Shown: positions 42,789 to 50,589 of the stretch, piece by piece
Numbering within the stretch: the first letter of the stretch is position 1
Layout of the letters: each line of letters begins with the position of its first letter
DNA from: Blastocatellia bacterium
GTDB lineage: Bacteria; Acidobacteriota; Blastocatellia; Pyrinomonadales; Pyrinomonadaceae
DNA length: 64,000 nt
Assembly: GCA_003487805.1 (NCBI GenBank)
Contig: DNNE01000065.1
Coordinates: 58,151 to 122,150 of the forward strand
Reading direction: 5' to 3'
The notes under the pieces: model-generated
What the model was told of the DNA's origin: nothing
Seen by the model: the letters and a program-made list of their open reading frames with translations, nothing else
Databases searched by the model: none
Position numbers and translations under genes: made by a program

Positions 42789-44099
42789 CTAGAGACTCTC
42801 TTGCGGCTGCGTCGATAGCGGAGCAGTCACCGAATCGCGCACACGTTCGATGTCAGCGCCGACCTCCTTCAACTTCGTTTCGATCTTTTCGTAGCCGCGA
42901 TCGATGTGATAGACGCGATCGATCAAAGTCTCTCCGTCGGCAACCAATCCGGCGAGCACCAATGACGCGGAAGCGCGCAGGTCGGAAGCCTGCACGCGCG
43001 CGCCGATCAATTTGGCAGGCCCATCGACGATGGCTTTGTCATGGGTCACCTGAATACGCGCGCCCATGCGCTGTAATTCCGAAGCATGCATGAACCGATT
43101 TTCGAAAATCGTTTCTGTGATCGTCGAGCGACCATTGGCCTGTGTCATCAGCGTCATGAACTGGGCCTGCATGTCAGTCGGAAAGGCGGGATACGGTTCA
43201 GTCATCAAGTCGCTCGCATGCAAACCCCGCGCTCCACATCTCGCTTGCAAGGTGCTTTGATTTACTTCTTCGATCTCGACACCGACTTCGCGCAGCTTGC
43301 CGATGATCCGGTTGCAGTGTTCGGGGTTACAGTCCCTGATTTCCAATTCGCCTTTCGTAATCGCGGCGGCAACGATGAAAGTACCGGTTTCGATTCGATC
43401 GGGAATGATTGTGTGCTCGGCCCCGCCCAGGCCTTCCACGCCTTCGATTTGAATCGTTGGCGTGCCCGCGCCCCGCACGCGCGCGCCCATTTTGTTGAGC
43501 AATTCCGCGAGATCTCTTACTTCCGGCTCACGCGCGGCGTTGTGAATAGTCGTTGTTCCGCGCGCCAAGGTTGCCGCCATCATCAGGTTCTCAGTTCCGG
43601 TCACGGAAATCTTATCGAAACTGATCTCGGCACCGACTAATCCATCTTCCGGCGACCGCGCTACCACATCTCCCGCTTCGAGGAAAACTTCAGCGCCCAT
43701 CTTTTCGAGTGCCGCCAAATGTAAATCGATCGGCCGTGCGCCGATCGCGCAACCGCCGGGCAGAGAGACTCGCGCCTTGCCGAAGCGCGCCACTAACGGA
43801 CCTAAGGCGAGGACTGAGGCCCGCATTGTTTTTACTAACTCGTAAGGCGCGGCCATTAACTCGACGTTGGCGGCGGAAATTTTATGAGTGCGTAACTCAG
43901 GTGTTAGCACGTGTGCGCCGATGTCTTCCAGCAAGCGCCGCATCGTGATGATGTCGCGCACGTAAGGAAGGTTATGAAGAGTAACCGTCTCAGGTGTGAG
44001 GATCGCCGCGGCCATGCACGGCAAAGCAGAGTTCTTAGCGCCACTGATAGAGACGCGTCCTTTGATCGGGTTGCCGCCGCGAATGCGAAATTTATCCAC
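42789..44099 (-). CDS. murA: UDP-N-acetylglucosamine 1-carboxyvinyltransferase
   Basis: The first committed enzyme of peptidoglycan synthesis; it transfers enolpyruvate from PEP to UDP-GlcNAc in the cytosol. The start is GTG at 44099 (VDKFRIRGGNPIKGRVSISG), giving 436 residues, close to the family norm; the frame stays open upstream but overlaps the neighbour. The PEP-binding Cys is C117 in LPGGCAIGARPID, which is the fosfomycin target and predicts sensitivity of the enzyme. Other motifs: ISGAKNSALP, PDRIETGTFIVAAA, TEPYPAFPTDMQAQF, RASASLVLAGL. Confidence 0.95.
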   Translation of the reverse strand: MDKFRIRGGNPIKGRVSISGAKNSALPCMAAAILTPETVTLHNLPYVRDIITMRRLLEDIGAHVLTPELRTHKISAANVELMAAPYELVKTMRASVLALGPLVARFGKARVSLPGGCAIGARPIDLHLAALEKMGAEVFLEAGDVVARSPEDGLVGAEISFDKISVTGTENLMMAATLARGTTTIHNAAREPEVRDLAELLNKMGARVRGAGTPTIQIEGVEGLGGAEHTIIPDRIETGTFIVAAAITKGELEIRDCNPEHCNRIIGKLREVGVEIEEVNQSTLQARCGARGLHASDLMTEPYPAFPTDMQAQFMTLMTQANGRSTITETIFENRFMHASELQRMGARIQVTHDKAIVDGPAKLIGARVQASDLRASASLVLAGLVADGETLIDRVYHIDRGYEKIETKLKEVGADIERVRDSVTAPLSTQPQESL

Positions 44100-44184
44100 G
44101 CTCCGAAGATTAATGGAAAACCGGAGAATGGTGAAGTACCAACGCGATGATTTTCGGGTGAGGATGACCGGATGATCTTCCCGG

Positions 44185-45183
44185 TCACTGTCGCGGAGTT
44201 GGTGAAGTAGCCGGCTTACTGTCGCCGCGATTCCCGTCGATGCTGGACGGCAATGTTCCAGTGATCGTGAAGCCGCCGCTGCTGACGCCGGTGATATTCG
44301 TAGTCCAGTTGAAGGTTCCGTTGGCAGGCACCTGGGATGGCTGAATGACAATGTTCTGTGTGTTGCCGCCAGTCAGGTTGATATTTGATGGCGTTTGATT
44401 TTGAAGCTGCACCGGGACCGGCTCGGTGATTCCCTGCAGGCCCTGTACCTCAACATGCAGTTCAGTCGACTCGCCTTTCAACAGAGAAGTTTTTGGCGCG
44501 GTCAGATCGATCTTCAGCGCACGAAAGTTGCCGGTACTCTGTTGACCGTTCTCATTCACGGCGATTTTGCTCGGCCCAACGACGGTACCTGGTGTTTCGA
44601 TGATCACATTTCGCGGTGATTCGGCGATGACCTTTGCGGGCACGCCGCCGACCTGGACTTTGGTGTTCGAAGAATCGCCGTCGAATGGCCCAGTGATCGA
44701 GATTGGATTGCCACTCTGGCCCAGTTGAGGTATGACGAAGCTCGGCGTCGTGTTTGTATTTGGCGCCGGCTTCACCGGCAGCGGCGCACTACTCACTTTG
44801 TTGCCTTTTGGATCGAGAAGGATGATATCCGGCGGTCTCACAAGTGACGGCGGGATGACGAATCGCTGGATGACGCCGCCGGACACGGGCCAATGCTTAG
44901 TGTTTACCTCAATGACATACCCGTTCAGCTCGTCGGCATTTTTCTGCTTTTCTCGCTCATCTTTTCCCGACGGCTCGGCTATTACAGTCCCAGAAATCGT
45001 ATCGCCCGCGGCCATGTCGGATGGCAGAGAAATTCGAATCTTGCCGCGCGCGGCGTTGAGGATGATGGTGCGAACAGCGCTCCCGGTTAAGACGCCTATC
45101 TGGGAATTCGTCGTGGGCGTTGGCTGTAGTGAAAGAATCAGGGCGAGAGCAAGGGAGATAAACAACAAGCGTCGGGGGATCAT
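44185..45183 (-). CDS. Secreted hypothetical protein with IPT/TIG-like domain
   Basis: A 332-residue protein with a signal peptide (MIPRRLLFISLALALILSLQ). The first part (about 40-100) reads GKIRISLPSDMAAGDTISGT, like an adhesion-type beta domain. The middle has an IPT/TIG-like segment (GNPISITGPFDGDSSNTKVQ then VGGVPAKVIAESPRNVIIET). The tail is Thr/Ser/Pro-rich. I do not recognise a named family. The stop lies 85 bases before the murA start on the same strand, so readthrough cotranscription with murA is possible. Confidence 0.72.
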   Translation of the reverse strand: MIPRRLLFISLALALILSLQPTPTTNSQIGVLTGSAVRTIILNAARGKIRISLPSDMAAGDTISGTVIAEPSGKDEREKQKNADELNGYVIEVNTKHWPVSGGVIQRFVIPPSLVRPPDIILLDPKGNKVSSAPLPVKPAPNTNTTPSFVIPQLGQSGNPISITGPFDGDSSNTKVQVGGVPAKVIAESPRNVIIETPGTVVGPSKIAVNENGQQSTGNFRALKIDLTAPKTSLLKGESTELHVEVQGLQGITEPVPVQLQNQTPSNINLTGGNTQNIVIQPSQVPANGTFNWTTNITGVSSGGFTITGTLPSSIDGNRGDSKPATSPTPRQ

Positions 45184-45301
45184 TCGTGTTACCTCGAAGA
45201 TGCGTCATTCGGAGATCTCAAGTGACGCAGATTAATGAAGCCCGGACCGCTAGAAATTATGAAGTGAGCGAAGCATACTCCAGCTCACACTTCCGGACAA
45301 A

Positions 45302-46267
45302 TCAACTCTCGCGCGCCCTGACCATCGCGGGATAGCAAAGAATAATTCCTGCCAGAAAGGACGTGGCGCCGATCAGGGCTGGTGCGAGGTGAATCAGATC
45401 CACATACCCAACAGCCGGATGAACACCGATCGCAGCAGCGAAGCCGACAGCTCCGGCAAAACTCAAAACCTGCCACAGACTCTTTGATGGTTTCGCGCAC
45501 CACACCGAAAAAAGCACAGTGATACCAGTCGTGCAGATCGCGCCGCCGAAACCTGCACGATCATGAGCAATTAGTGGAAGCAGGCGCGGGCTGATAGCGC
45601 GAATTTCGTTCAGAGGCAGCCCAATGAAACTCAAGTCCTGGGGCACAAAAACTCTGGTCATACCAACGATCATAATTGTGAGACCGCCCGCGACCATCCC
45701 CGCGGCCGTGATAAGCAGGAGCGCACGGCCCATCCCAAACCGCGATCGCCAGAGAGTTTTCGCCGCCGGCTTCATCAGAGCGCCGATACCCTTGGGTGGC
45801 TGAATCAGCGCGCGCGACTTTATTAACCCGCCAATGAAGAACGGGATGAGCAGGAGCGTGGCCATGCCATGCCAGGTGTCGAGATAGCCATAGCCGAGAT
45901 AGGAGAGGAAACTCCCAAAGCCAGCCATGATGCTCACGATGTAAAGCCACCACGCCCAGGCGTGACCCTGGCGCAAGGGAAACTCGGCCAACCACATGTA
46001 TAGCGATCCAATAGCAATCAATGCGCCGCCGAACGAGACGCGATCGTGAAACATGAAATAGACCACACGGCAATTCTGGATTCCGCAGAGTTGCTCTGCA
46101 GTCATGCCGAGAAACTGCACGTCGTGAGGAAGAAACTGTCGCGTGACCGAAAGAAACAGTGCGAATCCGCCCGCCAGTACCAGACACATTCCACCAAAGA
46201 TCAAGAGCGGACGCCCGTCGCCTATCAATGCTTCAAGAAATCCGCGGCTGTCATTTCGGGAATTCAT
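45302..46267 (-). CDS. Polytopic membrane protein with internal duplication
   Basis: A 321-residue protein with about eight membrane helices in two related halves. The first half has FLPHDVQFLGMTAEQLCGI, then FMFHDRVSFGGALIAIGSLY; the second has FVPQDLSFIGLPLNEIRAI, then LIAHDRAGFGGAICTTGITV. Each half keeps a lumenal-looking F-[LV]-P-x-D segment and an HDR-x-x-[FG] motif after a helix. Conserved His, Asp and Arg within membrane segments hint at a transport or redox role, but I know no family with this signature. It is 30 bases from the aroK stop on the same strand. Confidence 0.72.
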   Translation of the reverse strand: MNSRNDSRGFLEALIGDGRPLLIFGGMCLVLAGGFALFLSVTRQFLPHDVQFLGMTAEQLCGIQNCRVVYFMFHDRVSFGGALIAIGSLYMWLAEFPLRQGHAWAWWLYIVSIMAGFGSFLSYLGYGYLDTWHGMATLLLIPFFIGGLIKSRALIQPPKGIGALMKPAAKTLWRSRFGMGRALLLITAAGMVAGGLTIMIVGMTRVFVPQDLSFIGLPLNEIRAISPRLLPLIAHDRAGFGGAICTTGITVLFSVWCAKPSKSLWQVLSFAGAVGFAAAIGVHPAVGYVDLIHLAPALIGATSFLAGIILCYPAMVRARES

Positions 46268-46297
46268 GCTCGGGTAGATTGGTCCGCTCAGACAGGA

Positions 46298-46795
46298 CTA
46301 ACTCAGACATAGTTCGACGATTGCTGCAACGGAATTCGACGGCTGAATCGGAATCTTTCGCTCGGCCAAAGAATAATCGTCGCGGCGCGACTCAAATCTC
46401 GCTTTCGCCGTCTCGCGATCAGGCGCGAGCGGCCGGACGGTTCTGCTGTCGATTATTCTTTGCCAGCAAACTTCAAACGGCGCGTCGAGCCAGACTGTCA
46501 GACAGTCGTGAAGCGCAATCAGGGTGCGATTCGCCGGAACAGACCAGGTCCCGCCGCCCAGCGCGATCACGCGCCCGTCCCGATCTTTGAGGACTTCGGT
46601 TAGCGCCAGGCTCTCAATTTGCCGAAACGCGGGCTCGCCGTCTTGTTCGATAATTTCGGCAGGCGAACGGCCCTGGCTTTCAGTAATAAATGAATCGAGA
46701 TCGACAAATCTATACTCAAGTTGGCGCGCCAACTCGGTCGCGACAGTTGTTTTGCCGCAACCCATGAAGCCAAGAATGACAATGCGACGATTCAT
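46298..46795 (-). CDS. aroK: Shikimate kinase
   Basis: A 165-residue enzyme that phosphorylates shikimate with ATP in the aromatic amino acid route. Walker A GFMGCGKTT, the shikimate-binding DLDSFI, GEPAFRQIE with the Arg, GGGTWSVPANR, and the lid RPLAPD are all present. Length is standard. aroA follows upstream on the same strand with a repeat-containing gap of 234 bases, so the last two kinase/transferase steps before chorismate synthase are clustered. Confidence 0.94.
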   Translation of the reverse strand: MNRRIVILGFMGCGKTTVATELARQLEYRFVDLDSFITESQGRSPAEIIEQDGEPAFRQIESLALTEVLKDRDGRVIALGGGTWSVPANRTLIALHDCLTVWLDAPFEVCWQRIIDSRTVRPLAPDRETAKARFESRRDDYSLAERKIPIQPSNSVAAIVELCLS

Positions 46796-46885
46796 TGGAG
46801 CGCGAGCATCCTGCCCGTATCGGCGTGGCGGACTTGTGCCACAAATTCCCTTTCACAGGGATAACAACATACTTGACTCATCAAC

Positions 46886-47005
46886 CGAAACCTTCGTGTC
46901 TCTTCGTGATTCCCGGTTCGTGTGATTTCGTGGTTTGATGTTTGTTGATTCGTCAGCAAACCACACCACGAAAAAACACGAACACAAAACCAATCGACAC
47001 GAAGG
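46886..47005. repeat. Inverted repeat, CTTCGTGT type
   Basis: The left part (46886-46937) repeats CTTCGTG / TTCGTGTG / TTCGTGGTTTG; the right part (46957-47005) is its imperfect reverse complement (CAAACCACACCACG ... ACACGAAGG). It lies in the aroK-aroA gap. The same repeat type recurs at 58569-58625. Confidence 0.8.
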
Positions 47006-47029
47006 CGCAGGTCGAGATGGGTCTAAATG

Positions 47030-48364
47030 TTATTTACCCCCCCAGGGGGAGAGAGAGAGAGAAGTACTCTCTGTTACTGACTCAAGCAAGCCAAAAAACT
47101 CCGGAAACGAAACCGCGACACAATCTGCATGGTCGATCTCACTGTCGCCCTCAGCGACGAGCGCCGCAACCGTGAACGCCATCGCGATCCGATGATCGCC
47201 GCGCGGGTTAATCTTCGCCGCCCGCAATTTGGTTGGGCCATTGACACGCAATCCATCATCGAATTCTTCCACTTCGCAGCCCATGGATCGAAGACCCGCC
47301 ACACTCGATGAGATGCGATCGGATTCTTTCACGCGCAACTCTTTCGCATCGCGAATTTCGACCCCACCCTCGATTTGTGAGCCGACGACCGCCAGCAACG
47401 GCAGTTCATCGATCAACTGAGGAATGATAGCGCCGTCGATCCTGAAAGGCGTCTTGATGTCCGGACTTGAAGCGCGAACGAAAATGTCACCGCGCGGCTC
47501 GTTAATCTCTTCGCGCTCGTTCATTACAGTTATCTCGAATCCGATTGACCGCAATTGACCGAGAAACCCGATGCGAGTCGGATTGATTCCTGCGTCGTCA
47601 ATCTGCAACGACGATCCTGGGAGCAACGCGGCCGCGGCGACAAAGTATGCGGCTGAAGAAATGTCTCCGGGAATGAAAACGTCGCGGGCCTGCAACTGCG
47701 CCGGACCTGTAACCGCCGCGAAGCGCGCGCCTTCGCGTTCGGCTTTGCCCGTTTCTACCGGCGCACCGAACCAGGCGAGCATTCGCTCAGTATGATCACG
47801 GGTGACCTCGTTCTCAATCACCGTCGTTCTTCCCTCAGCATGTAACCCCGCAAGTAGAATGCACGATTTCACTTGAGCGCTGGCCGTCAACAATTCGTAA
47901 TCGATCGGCTTCAAAGTCGCGCCCCGAATCCGCAACGGGGCGCGTCCATCGCTCGAAGATATCTCTGCGCCCATCATTTCCAGAGGCTCGATGATTCTTT
48001 GCATCGGGCGCGAGCGCAATGACTCGTCGCCGGTTAGCGAGGAGACAAAATCGTGGCCGGCCAGGATGCCCGCCAACAGGCGCATCGTCGTTCCGCTATT
48101 GCCACAGTCGAGCGGTCCATCGGGCGCAGACAGTCCATCGAGGCCTGCGCCATGAATCAAAATGTCGGAAGTATGCCGCTCAATTCGGACGCCCAGCTTT
48201 TCCAGACACGAAAGGGTCGCCGCGCAATCCGCGCTGGTTGAATAGTTGTTGAGATGAGAAACGTCGCTCGCGATCGCAGCAAACATCGCGGCGCGGTGCG
48301 AGATTGATTTGTCGCCGGGCAATCTAATGCGGCCGTGAATTCGTTTTGCCGGTCGAATTATCAC
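47030..48364 (-). CDS. aroA: 3-phosphoshikimate 1-carboxyvinyltransferase (EPSP synthase)
   Basis: A 444-residue enzyme that joins PEP to shikimate-3-phosphate in aromatic amino acid synthesis and is the target of glyphosate. Motifs: LPGDKSISHRAAMFAAIA near the start, LDCGNSGTTMRLL, the phosphate-binding RPMQRIIEPL, ELPLLAVV, AKELRVKESDRI and GDHRIAMAFTVAAL. The start is GTG at 48364. The last residues, SVTESTSLSLSPWGGK, run into a CT-rich simple sequence and extend past the usual family end. Confidence 0.95.
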   Translation of the reverse strand: MIIRPAKRIHGRIRLPGDKSISHRAAMFAAIASDVSHLNNYSTSADCAATLSCLEKLGVRIERHTSDILIHGAGLDGLSAPDGPLDCGNSGTTMRLLAGILAGHDFVSSLTGDESLRSRPMQRIIEPLEMMGAEISSSDGRAPLRIRGATLKPIDYELLTASAQVKSCILLAGLHAEGRTTVIENEVTRDHTERMLAWFGAPVETGKAEREGARFAAVTGPAQLQARDVFIPGDISSAAYFVAAAALLPGSSLQIDDAGINPTRIGFLGQLRSIGFEITVMNEREEINEPRGDIFVRASSPDIKTPFRIDGAIIPQLIDELPLLAVVGSQIEGGVEIRDAKELRVKESDRISSSVAGLRSMGCEVEEFDDGLRVNGPTKLRAAKINPRGDHRIAMAFTVAALVAEGDSEIDHADCVAVSFPEFFGLLESVTESTSLSLSPWGGK

Positions 48365-48467
48365 GAGGGAATGTTAACCTTGTTTCGGCTTGCGGTGTTA
48401 GAGTACTGACCCATGACGTTGCTACTCTAACACCCGACGTCTGACGAATCAGCAGCATAGGGGTTTC

Positions 48468-48496
48468 TTGACACGTGCCCAGCGGGCGTGTTACAC
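48468..48496 (+). promoter_or_regulatory. Possible promoter of the anti-sigma module
   Basis: TTGACA (48468-48473), a perfect -35 hexamer, is followed after 17 bases by TTACAC, a poor -10. The same bases would be the first codon of the longest reading frame of the kinase gene, which argues that translation starts further downstream. Confidence 0.4.
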
Positions 48497-48566
48497 GAAC
48501 GTCTTCGTTCGCTACTATTTAGCAGCAGCCGAACCGCAAAACCCGGCGAGAAAGGCCGCGCCTTTT

Positions 48567-48980
48567 GTGACCGAACAAACGACTCGACTCGTTTTGCCCA
48601 GCCACATTGAAGCGGTCGCCGATGCTGCCGCCGCCGTGACGGGCTTCATTCGAAATTGCGGCGCGCCGGACGACGCAGCCTTTGGAATCGAAATGGCTGT
48701 GCGCGAAGCAGTAACGAACGCGATGGTCCACGGCAATCAGGAGGACGAGGCGAAATCCGTTGAAGTAGTCTTCAACTGTCACGGCAACGAACTCGAAGTG
48801 GAAGTCAGAGATCAGGGCGAAGGATTTGATCCTACGCATATTCCTGATCCGACTGATCCGGCGAACCTGATGAAGACTTCGGGTCGCGGTATCTTCCTGA
48901 TGCGGACTTTTATGGACGATGTGCAGTACGTGCATCGACCTGAGGGCGGGACCGCCGTGCGGATGATCAAAAAATTCTAA
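48567..48980 (+). CDS. RsbW-like anti-sigma factor serine kinase
   Basis: An ATP-binding GHKL protein. Read from GTG 48567 (VTEQTTRLVLPSHIEAVADA) it has 137 residues, the family norm; the frame is open back to 48468. The N-box is GIEMAVREAVTNAMVHGNQE, then VRDQGEGFDPTHIPDP and SGRGIFLMRTFMDD. In partner-switching systems such a kinase holds a sigma factor and phosphorylates a STAS antagonist. Two STAS genes follow directly. No sigma factor gene is near, so the target is elsewhere. Confidence 0.88.
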   Translation: MTEQTTRLVLPSHIEAVADAAAAVTGFIRNCGAPDDAAFGIEMAVREAVTNAMVHGNQEDEAKSVEVVFNCHGNELEVEVRDQGEGFDPTHIPDPTDPANLMKTSGRGIFLMRTFMDDVQYVHRPEGGTAVRMIKKF

Positions 48981-49005
48981 TTGGAGTTAGAGGAGAGATT
49001 CCCTT

Positions 49006-49353
49006 ATGGCAGAACTCAACATTCGCGAGCGGCAAGCCGGAGACGTGACTGTCCTGGACATGGAGGGCCGCATCACGATCGGCGAAGGCAGCGTCGCTTT
49101 GCGCAGCGCCATCCGCCGGCTTTTGGAAGAAGGTAAGAAGAAAATCCTGCTGAATCTGGCGGGTGTGGGCTATATCGATTCGAGCGGCATTGGTGAACTC
49201 GTGTCGAGTTATACCGCGATTAATAAAGATGGCGGCCAGCTAAAACTTTTGAGTTTGACGCAGAAGCTTCGGGACCTGCTCACTATTACCAAGCTGTTGA
49301 CCGTCTTTGATTCGTACGACGAAGAACCCGAAGCCCTAAGCAACTTCAAATAG
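49006..49353 (+). CDS. STAS-domain anti-sigma factor antagonist
   Basis: A 115-residue single-domain protein ([20 protein letters not shown]). The phosphoacceptor Ser lies in [15 protein letters not shown]. Its dephosphorylated form should bind the upstream RsbW-like kinase and free a sigma factor. The gene starts 25 bases after the kinase stop with a GGAG-type site. A second STAS gene of identical length follows, clearly its paralogue. Confidence 0.92.
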   Translation: MAELNIRERQAGDVTVLDMEGRITIGEGSVALRSAIRRLLEEGKKKILLNLAGVGYIDSSGIGELVSSYTAINKDGGQLKLLSLTQKLRDLLTITKLLTVFDSYDEEPEALSNFK

Positions 49354-49419
49354 ATCGAACAGAAGTCGACTTTAAAGCGTTTACTTGTTTGCGCGGAATT
49401 GATCGGGAGGATCTCACTA

Positions 49420-49767
49420 ATGGCTCAATTGACTATTAAGCAGCGACAGGCCGGCGATGTCGCGATTCTGGATCTTGATGGAGAAGTTCGCATCGGAGAC
49501 AGCGCGACGGCTTTACGCGGTGCGATCCGTGAACTGGTTGCGGCGGGCAACCAGAAGATCCTGCTGAATCTCGCCGGCGTGCGGTATATCGACTCCAGCG
49601 GCATCGGTGAATTGATCGCGAACTACACGACGGTCGGACGAAGCGGCGGCCATCTCAAGCTGTTGAACCTTACCGATAAGGTTCAGGATCTTTTGGTAAT
49701 CACGAAACTGCTGACCGTGTTTGATGTGTATGAGGCCGAACCAGAAGCACTGAGCAGTTTCAAATAG
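49420..49767 (+). CDS. Second STAS-domain anti-sigma factor antagonist
   Basis: A 115-residue STAS protein starting MAQLTIKQRQAGDVAILDLD at ATG 49420, with GGAGG 9 bases upstream; the frame is open to 49399. [15 protein letters not shown] holds the phosphoacceptor. It is a tandem duplicate of the gene before it, sharing [32 protein letters not shown] and EPEAL. Two antagonists for one kinase could respond to different phosphatases. A terminator follows after 23 bases. Confidence 0.92.
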   Translation: MAQLTIKQRQAGDVAILDLDGEVRIGDSATALRGAIRELVAAGNQKILLNLAGVRYIDSSGIGELIANYTTVGRSGGHLKLLNLTDKVQDLLVITKLLTVFDVYEAEPEALSSFK

Positions 49768-49790
49768 GCGCTCCCCTAGTTTAATGAGAT

Positions 49791-49818
49791 GGCCCAGCAA
49801 AATCGCTGGGCCGTTTTC
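49791..49818 (+). terminator. Rho-independent terminator of the anti-sigma module
   Basis: A perfect 8-base stem GGCCCAGC-AAAATC-GCTGGGCC (49791-49812) is followed by GTTTTC. Confidence 0.85.
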
Positions 49819-49842
49819 ATTTTCATTGATCGCAGACGCGCC

Positions 49843-49920
49843 GGGCAGTAGCCCGACCGTTAGGGAGGGCGCTTAACGGCGATAGTTTTTGCGCGCTCCC
49901 TAACGGTCGGGCTACTGCCC
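49843..49920. repeat. Inverted repeat with 25-base perfect arms
   Basis: The arms 49843-49867 and 49896-49920 are exact reverse complements (outer half GGGCAGTAGCCCGACC), with partial pairing continuing inward (GGGCGC / GCGCGC). The spacer is about 28 bases. It is the best conserved inverted repeat in the window and probably recent. Confidence 0.92.
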
Positions 49921-49959
49921 CGTCTCTCTGTGGCTTATGCTAGACTGCGCTTCTAAAAA

Positions 49960-50589
49960 ATGAGTCGCGCTAAATTCGACAAGACCGCGGGTGACGCAAT
50001 CGGCGCCGCTGTTCGCGAGATTGAAGCGGGGACGAACGCTGAGATTGTCGTTGCCGTGCGCGGCCGCTCGGGAACTTATCGTCACGCTGATTATCTTTTC
50101 GGCGCGGTCATCGCGTTCATTGGTCTGCTGTTTGTTCTTTTCTCACCCTTTGAATTTCACACCTTTTGGATTCCGTTCGATGTGATTGCCCTTTTTGTTG
50201 CCGGCGCCTTTGTGTCTTCGCGCGGTGATTGGATTCGGCGGTGCCTGACAACGAAAGCATTTCGCGTTAAGACCGCGCGCGCGGGGGCCGCGGCAATGTT
50301 TTATGAAGCCGGCATCGCCAACACATCGGCGGAAAACGGTTTGCTGATCTATTTGTCGCTACTCGAGCGATGCATGGAAGTAATTGCGGATCGCGGAATT
50401 CTGACCGCGGTGCCGGCCTTAAAATGGAATCATGCGGTTTTTGAGTTGAAGGCTATTGGGGCCGATCCCGATCCAGACAAGTTGATTAAGGTCATGCGCG
50501 AGCTCGGGATCCTGCTCGCCGAATACTTACCAGCGACTGGCGAAAACCCGAACGAGTTGGCCGACGGACCGAGCATTGAACTGAGATGA
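49960..50589 (+). CDS. TPM-domain membrane protein
   Basis: A 209-residue protein with an interrupted TPM/YgcG-like fold. The start SRAKFDKTAGDAIGAAVREI and EIVVAVRGRSGTYRHADY are followed by two membrane helices at about 48-90 (LFGAVIAFIGLLFVLFSPFE, FWIPFDVIALFVAGAFV), then the second half with LIYLSLLERCMEVIADRGI. The TPM domain is often linked to photosystem repair proteins or phosphatases. It overlaps the next gene by 4 bases (ATGA), so the pair is translated together and probably acts together. Confidence 0.8.
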   Translation: MSRAKFDKTAGDAIGAAVREIEAGTNAEIVVAVRGRSGTYRHADYLFGAVIAFIGLLFVLFSPFEFHTFWIPFDVIALFVAGAFVSSRGDWIRRCLTTKAFRVKTARAGAAAMFYEAGIANTSAENGLLIYLSLLERCMEVIADRGILTAVPALKWNHAVFELKAIGADPDPDKLIKVMRELGILLAEYLPATGENPNELADGPSIELR

